From contig JALGPY010000007.1 of NCBI GenBank assembly GCA_023055425.1, positions 86,019,136 to 86,083,135 of the forward strand: a stretch of 64,000 bases of DNA. Direction: 5' to 3'. How positions within the stretch are numbered: position 1 is the first letter of the stretch; each line of letters opens with the position of its first letter. The notes under the pieces are model-generated. The model searched no databases and had not been told where the DNA came from. It saw only the letters and a program-made list of their open reading frames with translations. Source of the stretch: Linanthus parryae (Eukaryota > Streptophyta > Magnoliopsida > Ericales > Polemoniaceae). This document shows positions 1 through 12,500 of this stretch, in pieces. Made by a program: the position numbers and the translations under genes.

Positions 1-854
1 CGCTAAAAGTGTCTGATTCATTCTCTAGGCTACATCGTTCTGCTGCGGTGTGTGCCGAACGGTGCGATGGCGTGCTATTCCCTGATCCTTGCAGAATTCA
101 TCAAACTCTGATGAACAGAACTCTAAGCGGTTGTCCGTGCGCAGCCTCTTCACCTTCTTTCCCACCTGATTCTCTACTAGTGTCTTCCACTCCTTGAATC
201 TTGCGAAGGCTTCACTCTTGTGCTTCATCACGAATATTCAAGTCATCCTGGAGTAGTCGTCTATGATGCTTAGGAAATACCTGTATCCTCCAATCGCCTC
301 GACTCGAGATGGACCCCAGCAATCCGAATGGATATAATCAAGAGTACCTTTCGTTCTATGAACCGCCTTAGGGAACTTGCTACGCTGTAGCTTCCCATAC
401 ACGCAGTGCTCACAAAACCCTAGGCTCTTGGGCGCATGCCCGGTGAGATACCCCTTCTTGTGAAGTTCTAGCATTCCACGTTCACTCATATGACCGAGCC
501 TCATATGCCACAGCTTGGTTAGATCAGCTTCCTTAATCCCGGCTGAGACAACTCCAGCAGAACCTGTGATCGTCGAACCTTGCAACATGTACAAAGTCCC
601 ATTCTTGACTCCCCTGAGAATCACCTTAGAACCCTTGCAGACTTGTAGATCTCCACCTTCACCTTTGAAACTGTATCCCTTGTTGTCGAGTAGACTTAAG
701 GAGATCAGATTCTTCTTAATAAGTGGTACATGTCTGACTTGCTCCAAGGTACATAACTTCCCTTCATTCGTCTTCAATCTGAGTCGCTCCCAATCACCTT
801 ACAGACGGCTCTGTTTGCCATGTAGACAGACCCTCCATTCGTTTGGTTGTACGT
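1..854 (-). pseudogene. copia pol: pre-integrase and integrase core, broken
   Basis: Downstream of the protease the minus strand carries the pre-integrase motif LWHMRLGHMSERG, an HxxxC-type region, and the start of the integrase core with HSDCWGP and RLRTDNRLEF. The reading is interrupted by the TAG after ELF, a frameshift near 780, a TGA where W is expected after DDYSRMT (about 235), and a TAG where E is expected in the DVAERMN motif near position 25. The rest of pol is off the window. Confidence 0.8.
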
Positions 855-1781
855 CTAGAATAGCTCCTTGTTAGAGAAAATATGATAGGAAGCTCCGGAA
901 TCAAGGACCCACGCATCTTGAGAGTGCGTGACAACATCCGCCATTAGAACGTAATCATCCTCGGACGAGTTACCTTGTTCTGCTACGGCTGCGGATCCAT
1001 TTTGCCCCTGTTGACCTCGTTTCGGGCAATCTCTCTTCCAGTGCCCTTTTTCCTTGCAAAAGGCACATACATCCTTGGGTAACTTAGAACCTGAGAACTG
1101 CTTCTTCTTGTTCTTCTTACCCTTCTTGCTTCCCCCCGTTGCCATCAGTCCGGAAGCATGGTCCTCTATACCTGTGCCTGCACCCTTATGGCGCAGTTCC
1201 CTAGCATGGAGTGCCGATCTCACCTCCTCTAAGGATAAGTCGTCCTTGTTCACAATGAACGACTGCACGAAGTTCTCATATGATGGAGGTAACGAGATCA
1301 ATAACAAAAGTGCAGCATCCTCATCCTCCACCTTCTCGCCAATATTACGCAAATCTGACAGAATTGTGTTCAATTGATCAAGATGGTCCTTGAGAGCCGT
1401 ACCTTCGAGCATCCGCAGGGTGAAGAGCCTTTGCTTTAGCATCAACTTGCTAGTGAGACTCTTCCTCATGTAGAGACTCTCCAACATGAGCCAGAGCTTC
1501 GCTGCTTCCTTCTGATCTGCGATCTCGATGATCACGTCATCCGATAAGCACAGCATAATCGTTGCGTGTGCCTTCTCCTCCATCGCTTTGAACTCCGCTG
1601 ATGCAAAATTCATGCCTCCCTTGTCCGCGGTCAAAGGTGCCCACAAGCCTTGCGATTTGAGCAAAGCCTCCATCTTTATGTTCCACAGACTGAAGTTGTT
1701 CCCTCCTGTGAACCTGTCGATCTTCAACATCGATCCGGACATCGTTCTTGGTGGATCTTGAACTCTAGTCGCGTGCTCCAC
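855..1781 (-). CDS. copia Gag-protease start of polyprotein
   Basis: This 308-codon open stretch encodes the Gag capsid part of a copia polyprotein (N-terminal segment with NNFSLWNIKMEALL, typical of TNT1-like Gag). It has a CCHC zinc knuckle, CAFCKEKGHWKRDC, near residues 239-252, and the aspartic-protease motif DSGASYH near residue 296. The frame then stops at ELF; the expected family sequence continues after this point, so the TAG is a mutation. A second possible start is the Met of MSGSML 13 residues downstream. Gag would package element RNA in cytoplasmic particles. Confidence 0.8.
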   Translation of the reverse strand: MEHATRVQDPPRTMSGSMLKIDRFTGGNNFSLWNIKMEALLKSQGLWAPLTADKGGMNFASAEFKAMEEKAHATIMLCLSDDVIIEIADQKEAAKLWLMLESLYMRKSLTSKLMLKQRLFTLRMLEGTALKDHLDQLNTILSDLRNIGEKVEDEDAALLLLISLPPSYENFVQSFIVNKDDLSLEEVRSALHARELRHKGAGTGIEDHASGLMATGGSKKGKKNKKKQFSGSKLPKDVCAFCKEKGHWKRDCPKRGQQGQNGSAAVAEQGNSSEDDYVLMADVVTHSQDAWVLDSGASYHIFSNKELF

Positions 1782-1875
1782 CTAGATCGCAAAACCCTAG
1801 CTTTGATTTCACCAAGTTGTGAAACCCTAGCTTTGCTCCGCCTTGATCTTGATCTTGAAACACCGTCAACCTCGA

Positions 1876-1887
1876 GCTCTGATACCA
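1876..1887 (-). other. primer-binding site, initiator tRNA-Met type
   Basis: The minus strand reads TGGTATCAGAGC three bases inside the LTR end, the classic plant copia primer site complementary to the 3' end of initiator tRNA-Met. Confidence 0.85.
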
Positions 1888-1890
1888 GTT

Positions 1891-2173
1891 TGTTATGACA
1901 AACCACCTCACGAACGAAGAACGAATAAAAGAACACGAATATTTTACGTGGTTCGCTAGCAAAATATTTGCTAACTACCTCCACGGCGGAAAACACTCTT
2001 TATTCACTTAAGAGGAACAATTACAATGTTTTTGCATACCTAGTAGAGAGACTACTAGCTTCTTTATATAGTATCCTAGAGGAAACCCACAGGCCAAAAG
2101 TTTCCAAAACCAAATTAGAAACAAACTTGCTGCCCATAAGTTTCCATCTTTGATATGGAAACAATTCCTAACA
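1891..2173 (-). repeat. copia 5' LTR (283 bp)
   Basis: On the plus strand the block starts TGTTATGACA and ends CCTAACA, so the LTR has TGTTA/TAACA inverted ends. On the minus strand a TATA-like CTATATAAAG lies near 2063-2072. The inner border touches the primer-binding site. The partner LTR is outside the window. Confidence 0.8.
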
Positions 2174-3505
2174 ATTGCTACCTCATTATTCCACCGCCTT
2201 TGACTAATTCAACACATTCAAGGCACCTCCTCAACACTAACTAATGAAACTACATCCAGAAGGGTACTTGTCTGCAGAGAGGGAAAATCTAGTCCCATCT
2301 CCTTGCAATGGATTGGTTGCATATCCTGTACGCTAATTCTCAAACAGGCAAACCATTGCAACTTTTAAGGTTCTGGGTCTTCTGGAATTGGCATTGGTTA
2401 CGACACAGATAGAGTTTCCCCAAACAATTCTAAAGTGTTTCAACTCGTCTCGTACCATCCCATGTGTTTTGCAAGGTAGCCAAGTCAGGTCTGAGACTAA
2501 GTATCCTAGTCAGCGCAGCAGAATTAGAAGGGAGTTAGAATCCATCTCGTTTCTCTCTACCGTCTTTTCATAAGCAATGAGCTAAACTCATCTCAACATC
2601 AAACCAAAAAGTAAAGTCCCCTATTATGTTTAACTACAGAAAGCATTTGAGATACTTCAATTTCTTTCATATACCAGAAAATCTCAAAAAATGTCATGGG
2701 TGGGAAAAAGCCATTAAATGTGAAGAAATAAAAATAAATTTTCCGTTCCAAATTAGAAAGGAGACACCTAGGTTACTCTGTACAGACTGATGAAGCAAGC
2801 CCAGGTAACTTTGGAATAGTACATCGAGCACGTGAACGGACTTCCAGGGGACTTCTCGAGGAACAATTAGAATGGAAAATGTGTATAGCTGGAACTTGAG
2901 CTGTTAACATATATTAACTTGAGCGAGTTCTAAGTTCAAATTACTAACCAACAGATATCCTTTAATTGTTTCACTATACTTCATTTCAAGATTAGTTGTT
3001 GAATTCATCATGGGCAAGACATGACACTACATGTAACCGGAACAGTAAAACCAACTCAAAAACATGTTACGGAGCTCCAAGAATAATATGCTGAGTCAAT
3101 AATAGGTAACCTTGATGAATGAAGTCAGAACTGCTAAAATTTCGGAAGACTGAATAAGCACTATGGACAAAAGTATAAATCCTTCAGGTATATTCATTTT
3201 TTTCTTTAATAAATATTTTTCATCTTTTTGGTCCAAGATCTTGTGTTCTAATGTACAACAGGAGCAATTTAAACAGCTTCAATGACATCCATTTAGAACC
3301 ATATAAGCAGATTCAGTACTGTAGTATAACCTCTGGTTGGTTTTGTCGAGTTAGCATGCCTAGACCCAACAGGTGCATTAAAACTGGCCCACCATTGCCA
3401 TACTGAGCCAGATGCAACTAATGATGTCAACAAAAAAATGCAACTAATCAGATTAGATTTTAGAAATCATATACGGTAAGCTTGCAATTAAATATGATCT
3501 TACAT
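2174..3505. other. intergenic, 3' flank of the SAC gene
   Basis: AT-rich sequence between the copia LTR and the stop codon of the minus-strand SAC gene. It must contain that gene's 3' UTR. I see no convincing exon, RNA gene or element border here. Confidence 0.4.
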
Positions 3506-6500
3506 TTACAAAAGTCCACACAAGCGAGGCCGCGAACAGAACTGCCTTCCATTAGCTTTGACCACCGCCAGCATCCCGGCAGCCGCACCGGCACAGATTA
3601 CAGAAGACAGAACATGATGGGCACTTTGTCCAGCTAGAAATCAGAAATCACAGTGTAGAGAGTGTCAGATCAGAAGGAGGTACTCTCCATGATGATCTAA
3701 CGTGAAAACCAAACTGCAGTTGCTCAATAAAACATGACTACTGAACAAAAGACCATGGAAGCATAAAACCAATGAAATAAAATTTAGAGGTAAAAAAAGT
3801 TGCATGCATAAATTGTGGTCCAAGACATGACACAAAGGTCAATCAGTAGGACCATCAATTCAATTCAACATGGTATAGGTATATGAATGTTTTCTCCATA
3901 CTCTATACAAGTCACTAAGTATAAGGCCGCCATCCTCTCCTATAGTGGAATCATCGATAAAGCGGCATTACCAAGTCTGTTTCACATTAAGAAATCAGTA
4001 CGAAAGTGGGTGGCAATACCTTGGTTGAGTGTAACCGATGTCACGGTGAGACCTCCAAACAGAAGAGCCGATGCTACCGGGAGATACTGCACAAGTTAAG
4101 ACATGAATATAGCTCGGGATGGTACAAAAAGAGTTACCTACTTGGCAAGGAACTATCAGCTTATACTAAAATTCAAATCTATTTACATGATTAATTCCTT
4201 TTAACTCTCAAAGCATGATGTCAAACAGAAAACTGATGGTAAGGCGTCAATCTATCTTCATTTCTTGTTTCATTTTCTTTTTCCTCTCCGGGCTACTGTC
4301 CGAGATTTTTGTCCTTCAGCCAAACAAACTTATAAATATAGTCTAGTAGAATAAAGTCTTCAGTTTTGCATCGCGAGGCTTAGGAAAGCTTCAAGGTGGC
4401 AGCAAAACCTGTGTCTCAAAAGAGCTTTGGTAGTTGTAAACTTGTAACAATTCATCTAGCTTTAATTCTAACGAATAAAGTGCTTAAACATTCTTTTATT
4501 AGGAGTCTCTGTTACTAATAGTTCTTGGAGAAAGTCAAAATGCCTTGCAGGTAAAGGAGTTGTCATTTCCACAGTACAGGGCATGCCAACCTTTTTCCAA
4601 CAGGGGTTCCTCTTCATCCTCTCTTCAGTCAAAACTGCAAGCCATATTTGAAGGAATATGATGACACAGTTAAATAAGGTTTTGCTGTGATTTGCATTAG
4701 GACTGATGTATTCATGGTAGTTTGGAGATTATCCCACCAATACTAGAAGTACATGTTCTCGTGGACCGTGTAAGCAATTATTGATAATGATTCACCTATG
4801 TCAATCTCTGAAGGGACCAGCAAAGTGGATACTGCTAATCAAGTGGCAGTGGAAGCTTAATCATGGTCTCTTCCGAAGATGGATTTAGCTAGTGATATAT
4901 ACCTACTTAAGGAAACAATTAAGCACTTAAACTCTGTTGAGAAGTCCCACATCGGACATTCAAGAAGAAGAAATATAATTAATAAGTGTCCTGGCCCTCA
5001 TTGCCAATTGGTTTTGAGGTGGAACCCCATGGATTCTTACATGGTATCAGAGCCTCGGCTCAGACACGTGAATGGTCTAACAACCCACGTGCTCACCGCC
5101 ACCCGTAGACAAAAGATCCACGTGTAGGCCAAAGAATGCCACACGTGAGGGGGCGTGTTGAGAAGTCCCACATCGGACATTCAAGAAGAAGAAATATAAT
5201 TAATAAGTGTCATGGGCTACTCCCCTCATTGCCAATTGGTTTTGAGGTGGAACCCCATGGATTCTTACAAACTCCTTTTGAATAACCTATCAAATCAGTA
5301 CATATACATGTGCCATAAACCCGCATGTTTATTTTTTTCAAAGAATTCAGAAAATTATCTAAAACAATTGCCAACTGACAACACAGCAAAAGGGATGTTC
5401 ACATTCATAACCTTTGCAGTTGGACTAGTTAGGAATTTCTAATACTGACTGCAGATCATTTTAATGTGAATGCTTGTTGCTTCTAAGTGATAGCGAATGG
5501 TAAGTGATGCTTAGAAGACCAAACTAAAGGACTAGTACTTACAGAAAATGATTCAAGACGATTTAGCACAAATGGGGAAGGGCTACTTTGATTGGCAATA
5601 TAACGACCACTGATCAGATCCACTGCATCCTGAAAGCTCAGAAAAATCATAGAATGAGTGCACAACATTGATTGGCTCACACTAATAATAACTATGATTG
5701 TGTAATTTAATCGAGAAAGTCATAAGAAGATTGCCTGGCGGACGCCATCTTGGAAGTTATTCAAATAATATCTTGACAGTGCGCTGATCCCATCTTTTAT
5801 TAGACCGGTCATAGTCTGTTTTCCATATCTAGAATCAAAGAGTACTATTTTCATGAAAAGGAACCAACATGAGTATGAATTATAAAATATGCATCTCCTG
5901 AAGAAACTTGCCTGACAAGGTCGCGTTTTAGTGCATGCGTCCCAGAATATTCCAGGCTTATCTCATCGCCATGGTCCACCCACACTACAATAAGACTAAA
6001 TGTTCAGATGAAATTAAAAACATTGCATAAACTTGAAAGATTGATGGAGTCAGCTACATGTTTTAAACATTTCATAATCTTCATTGGATGTAGAAATGCA
6101 CTCTGTTGGGGAAAGTACACCGAGCCTCTGCAACTGCGCATTCAAAGATACTTCTCCCAGATAACTCTGTTTAGAAAGAAAGAAAAAGACGCAACCATCA
6201 GCAGCAGTACAGAAAATTAAGCCTCGCCAAGCAAAACTATCACCAACAGCCATAACTAATACAGAAAAAGGCAAACTAGGCATTTTCACAACAAATGTTT
6301 ATTTCCAACTAGTAGAATGTTACAAGTTCCAGATTATGCTCATGTACTTAGAGAAAGAACCCGAGCATTAAAGCATTTTCATCAAACCTGAGTAACATTT
6401 GTTCGATCAAGACAGTCAATGCAATTAGATCTCATAATTCCTTTCTGCTCTGATAATATCTTTCCCTCTGCATCGACGAGGAAGTATCTGCTCAGCTAGA

Positions 6501-9500
6501 GCAGAGGTTAGCTGAATAATGGAAGTAAACATACTAGGATAAAAGTAGCATACTGTTGAGAGAACGAGACAATCTCTGGTTTAGTTGATTACCCTTGCTT
6601 TTCTAAATCCTCGGAGATTTGCTCGTACAGAACGTGTATCTCACCAAGATTCGAGTTGCCACAATGGTGGTGGAAGTCGAATGGAATATATCTGAAACAA
6701 CAAGTAGAGACTACATTTTGCAGAACAGAATGCAGATTGGAAGTAAAAGAAAGGTCCTTGACTAGAAACACAAAACGTAGAGATATGAAGTAACATCGAA
6801 TTACTAAGATACGAATACATATATGTTCATGACATAGTTAGATTAAACTAAAAGTTAACTTGATAAAGTTATTTTATACCTATGATATGCAAAAGCTTGT
6901 ATCATGAATGTTATACATGGGCTTAACTTGAGCAGTATAATTCAGATATCATCAAGGTCGAACTATGGCATGGCAAGGGAATCAAATGAACAAGAAGTCG
7001 AGAACATTTTTCTCTAGTCATGAGTGTTCTTGCAAGGCCATTCAAATTATGCAGCTCAAAGTTAAGATACCAAATGAAGCAGATATACCTTGAGTCAAAC
7101 ATTCGAGATAATGCCCATGTTATATCCTTGATATCTATTATACAATTACCATTGGTATGACACTCTTTGTCTTTTAGACCTTTGGATTGGATTGAAATAT
7201 TCGCAGCCCTTAGATCAACCACCAGTCCCCACACTTTACCCCCACTAACCCACTATCTCCTTTTCACCTCCCTCCCTTCAGCTGATTTTATTAAATTTAC
7301 AAATTTCAGTTTGATCATTGTTTTCTCTAAGTGTGAAAATTCGGTGGAATAGTTGTCATAGGTGTTGGACATTTGTCTGTATAGATTTTGAAATGTTTTA
7401 AAACATGAGAATTTTTCCCAAAAAAATAAAATAAAACGTATAAACTTTGGTCAACTTTTCGGTCTAAATATCGTGAAAGTTTGGTAGTGCCTTTAAGGCA
7501 CGGGCCATAACCTAGTTGATATACACACACAGATAGGTTGTGTCTACTGCTGTGTGACATTACTGCCAAAATTTAAACTGATGTGGGCCAAATGTAAGCA
7601 GGAGCTAAAACCACTGAGTACTGACTAGTGAGTAATGAACTCTCCGAGTCTGTGTTTAACAAATATCCATCCTCAGTGATCGTACCTCCTTTATGGTTGT
7701 ATCTTTGGGATCAGAGCAGAGCAATAAGCATGGTTACGTAACAAAGTTAGCTCTCGGCCTTTACTAGTGGTCGGCAGTTCAAGAAGATCCATCACATGAT
7801 TAATCTCCTCATATCAGGAAAAGCCATTGGTTCAAATTAGTGACTTTGAGACTTTGACAAGTTGGTGTTAGCTTTGGTCCCTTTTTTGGAAAATGAATTG
7901 AACTTTGTAGATCTTGAAATTAAAAATTTGATACCACTGTTTTAACAGTGACTGCGATTGGTAGGATATAGGAAACAACTCCTTGCCATGTGAGTAGCTC
8001 TTCCAGTAACTCTCTCTTACCTGCTGCGCCATTGTAGAAAACGAACTCCATAATAGATTATTTGCAATTACTTATGCTTACAAAAAGGAGAAGGTCCCAG
8101 ATATCACATAATTCAAATCGCCACTCCTTGGCTCTAAGCAGTCGTTAGAACATACATTCATCATGCATTTTTATCTTCCCAGCCTAATGTTCGAGAGGCG
8201 AAAGTCCCCACATAAATAGCTTACCCATATTTAAAGGCAATTTACCAAGCAAAATTAAGAGTTCTCTCTTACCCCGTCCCAAAAGATTATCTTTGATTTC
8301 TCTGATCTCTTGGCAATGGAAGAAGGAATTGATCACATAGATAGACAGCTAAGATACTTTTCATAAGCGTAAGACTATCGGTATAATCCTTTTGCATAAA
8401 TAGCCTTTTCCAATGTGAGAGCTCTTTTTCGAACTTTTCCACAGTTCCATAACACTTGAACCAAGTTGGACCGGCTGGGTACTCCCTCCCTTCCTCCCTC
8501 TCCCTAATGAAAGTCAAACACAGGAATATGCCGGTAGAGGTCTCCATTTCCATTTCAGCTGCAAGTCGAGGGTCCCGTGGTCGAGGTTTTCATTTAGCCT
8601 CTTTATAAAGGATGCAGACCTAAGAAGGACGGATACGGGTGTCGGATACGATATGGGAACTGACACGGAATACTTTATCTACAAAAAAGATAAGGATAGG
8701 GCACGGCAGGGATACGTCAACATTATTACTATTTATCTTTTTATATATATTGGAATTTTATACTAATAGATGACAAAATATTGATTCCACCATCTTTAAT
8801 ATTTGTACTTTATAAATATCACAGAAAAAATCTTATGTGGGTTCGAGTTTGACGAGTTGTGTCTGGGAAACCCTTAAAGTTGTCGCATGCGAGAACTCAA
8901 AACCTCGCTTGAACATTCATTCAAAAAGACTGATCTTTTCATATATTGAGCCCTCAATTAATCATATATATTATATCTACTTTAGCTTAATTATATTTTT
9001 ACCCATTTAAAAATAAAATATTTGATAAAAACAACCCGTGTGAAAGTCTAATAAACACAAAGGGGCGACTGTCGTCTCTCATTAAGTGTCCCTGAAGTGT
9101 CCTCCAAGAGTCCTCCAAGTGTCTTGTCTAATAAAATTCTCTAAATATCTAGACACGCCAGTCGGAGTTTCTGACATTTATTTTAGAGTGTCGTACGAGT
9201 TTTCGAGAGTCCCAAGTGTCTAACACAGATACGGTCCTGTTTTGGAGTGTCCATGCTTCCTACATGGAGAAAAGCATATTGGGTTTTGATCGGATCAGCC
9301 GATATCCATATCCGATCAAAAGTGGTTTGGATCGAATCAGATTCAGATCCGAATTTCACCGGATTCGAATTGGATTATCCATCGGATCATAGCAAGCGAT
9401 ATGTTTAGTTCTCTGACTTAAAATAATCATGAAAATTGGATTAATTTACATTTGACAGGCATAAATTCATCAATATTATCGTAACAATCAACATAGGTAT

Positions 9501-12500
9501 ATCAATTTTTATGATGTTATTTATTGAAAAGATAGCAAATAATATCTACCTACTTCATAAAAAGCATGATAGCCGTTTAGGAGAGTAACACCCTTTATAC
9601 CTATTTTACCCTCCAAAATATTACACTGCCACATTATTAATTAGAAGATGAGTTAATTCATTACACATACATGAGTTAGTGCTTACTGCTATAATACCCA
9701 AGGTTACCAGGATCGCGGAACGCTGTAGTTCGCGGAACGGGATCGGAAACGCGATTCGCGGTCTTCTAAGAACGCGGTTCGCCAGGGGTAGGCTTCTTGG
9801 GAGCAATTAGTTGGAACAAGATTAGCTTTTTGGGAACATTTTGCTAAATACATACTCATATTAGCATTGTCTAGTACTATTGATTTATTATCGAGTCAAA
9901 TTTTGTAGGGAATTCCATCATACATAAGAAAAGGTAGGGGTAAGATTGTGAATTAGTTGATGAAATAATAGGTCAGAGAGTAAATGGTATTAAAATACTT
10001 AGGTCTATGTGTGAAAACTTGGGATCGCTAGAAACAGCGATCTGGATCGCGAATGAACCCGAATTCGGATCGCGCAATATAGATCGCAGATCGCACCCTG
10101 TTGAGCGATTTCTGGTAACTCTGATAATACCCATTCTCTTTAATCAGTTACTCTATAGGTCATTATCTTTTACGTTAGTGATGGACCACTAAAACCGAAC
10201 AATCCGTCTATTTGCGGACCAACGAAAAGGCAATCATGCATGTATTCCCATCCACTAAAACTCTTGACATTTAACATGTATTACCTTTCACTTGATCATG
10301 GTTGATCACTATAGAATGACATAACTCCATTGTTAAAATGTGCAATGACTTAGCTCTTGAGAGCAAAAGGCATGATGAGGTAATTTAGTACGCATTCTTT
10401 TTATAAAATGTCGTAATTTTGTGAGAACATATGAGAAAGACGGAGATTTCTTGAGGTGTTTGATTGTTCTACACTTTAGTTCATTTCATTAATTATCTCA
10501 TGTAATTTGCATTTTGAATATTTAGAGAAAACATCTCAGTGACCTAATGCAAGGAATTATAAAATATTTTGTAACTTTCTCTTTTAAATATAGACGTATA
10601 TGTTTGCTTTCGATTATCATGATTTTCATTATTGTTTTGTTTAAAATAATAAATGTATACTTTTGTGATTGTTTACTTAGTGGCTTTATTATTGAACCCA
10701 AATAAGTTCTCACGAACCATGATAAATGGTTACTATTTCTTTATTTTAACGTGAACTTTTTATAGAACCACAAAAAGGGTAAAAACTTAAAGCTACACGA
10801 GTATGTGAAAAGTATATACTAGTATCTTATTTGAATTATATCCATGCTAAAGATATTAAAATAAGACGTTACCAAGAAATATGCTAAAACAAAACTTACT
10901 AATAGATATGGAAAACCGATCTCCGTGTAGCGGGTGGTGGGCCTACTAGTATTTATAATTATATTAATACATGTATATTATTGAAATGATTACGTATAAT
11001 AACCTTATCAGATTGGATCAGGTTTCACGGATCACAGAACCTGTGATCCGTATCCAATCCATTTCGGATCGGATCTGCTCCATCAGGGTCGGGTCGTGCC
11101 GGATACCCTACCGAATCGAATCCAATTGTCATCCCTACTGCTAATTCTCCCTTCTTGACACTATTTCTCACCGTACCAATTAGAATTCACTAGTCCATTT
11201 GATTAACACAACACCCACAGTCTAATGAATGCACGTTTTTGGCATGAGAAAGCAGTAAGGAAAATTACCTCACATCTGGAAGCTTTTGCATTTCAGCAGC
11301 AAATGCCATACTCAGTTCAGCCTCACCACCATGCTGCAAATATAGATAGCATGAATATGAAATTTGAGAATGTAAGACCTAAGAAAGAATACATCACACT
11401 ATTAACCTTATATTACATATAGGCTAACGTATGTCAAAAAATATAATGTTAGGAATCCCGTAAAGCAAGATCACCAGCATGGACTTTTGATACAGATGGA
11501 AAACCAGTCAATAAGATTTTGTTACCCTACTTCCGTATTTCTCTAGATGTTAGAACCATCAACTATGTAGAATCAGCTGTCTTTTACTGTACTGGTTCAC
11601 ATTTCAGAAAAATATTAAAGCTCTCAAATTTACGGAAACAGAGGAAAATAAAAACACTCAGTTTTCAGCTTTCCATTCTCTGCTCGTCTGGCGACTCAAA
11701 CTAAGACCTAAACTATGCCCCCATACCTACCATTTCAAAGCATGGAAAGATGTTTTAACCTCACTCGACGTTACAGCCCGAGTGTAAGTAATTGAGACTG
11801 GTAAAGTTCTGTACCTTATCGGTTAGGTCAATAGCTACAATTTCACCATATCGTTGAGAGAGATCGCGAAAATGGCGTTCCACAACCTTTGACTAAACAT
11901 AAAGGACAGAAGAATGTTGTTAGTCATTACAGATATCAGATAAGAAGAGCTGGAACCATGAGAGATACGTACTGTTTGCTCATGATCGATAATATTAAGA
12001 CGTGGTTTATAGCTTAAATCGACAATTTGCTCCCAGAGGAGTGGAATTGATCCTCGAATCTGAAACCCACAAAAAACTGTTACTGCTTTTCAAACTAAAT
12101 TTTGAACACTAGAAAAAGATAAAACGATAAGAGTGTTGTAGATGAAGATACATCAGGTGTTGTAGAAATCTCATATTTAATGCTCCTGATTTCTTGGCGA
12201 TAACAGTATATTGATTTAGTCAAAATATTTATACTTTATTATACTTTCTAGTTTAGAAGATATTCTCTTTAATTTAGGTTATTATCATATCCTTAATTGA
12301 AAGCTGATTAGGGGTTGATTTTCTGTATATATACCATTGTAATTACCCAGTAAGACGTAAGGGAAAAGGATATTCACATTTCTTCTCTATACTTCTGGTG
12401 TGCAAAAGATTACTTCATTTTCTTATTTCCCTACTCCACAAAAACAATGACAAATCATTGGGGCTGTTTGGATGAGCTGAAATAAGTGAGAGATTGAGCT

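Larger units (their letters stand above)
1..2173 (-). mobile_element. Ty1/copia retrotransposon, 5' part, degenerate
   Basis: The minus strand reads LTR, primer-binding site, gag with zinc knuckle, protease, pre-integrase domain and integrase core, the order of a Ty1/copia element. The element runs off the left edge, so reverse transcriptase, RNase H and the 3' LTR are not visible. In-frame stops and at least one frameshift break the polyprotein, so this copy is not autonomous. A target-site duplication cannot be tested; the outer flank of the visible LTR is attgc at 2174-2178. Confidence 0.9.
6692..11268 (-). other. SAC gene intron 12 (4.6 kb)
   Basis: Mostly AT-rich intron sequence. It holds a putative Helitron (7134-7515) and a MULE-type element (9700-10123). 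Stretches near 8615-9240 (inverted GGATACGG/GTGTC-rich ends) and near 9280-9390 and 10990-11140 (GGATC/GGATT-rich) look like further old DNA elements, but I could not set their borders. Confidence 0.8.

Noticed and set aside
8615..9240. Transposon with GGATACGG/GTGTC-rich inverted ends
   Set aside because: The inverted similarity is loose and I found no target duplication, so borders cannot be supported.
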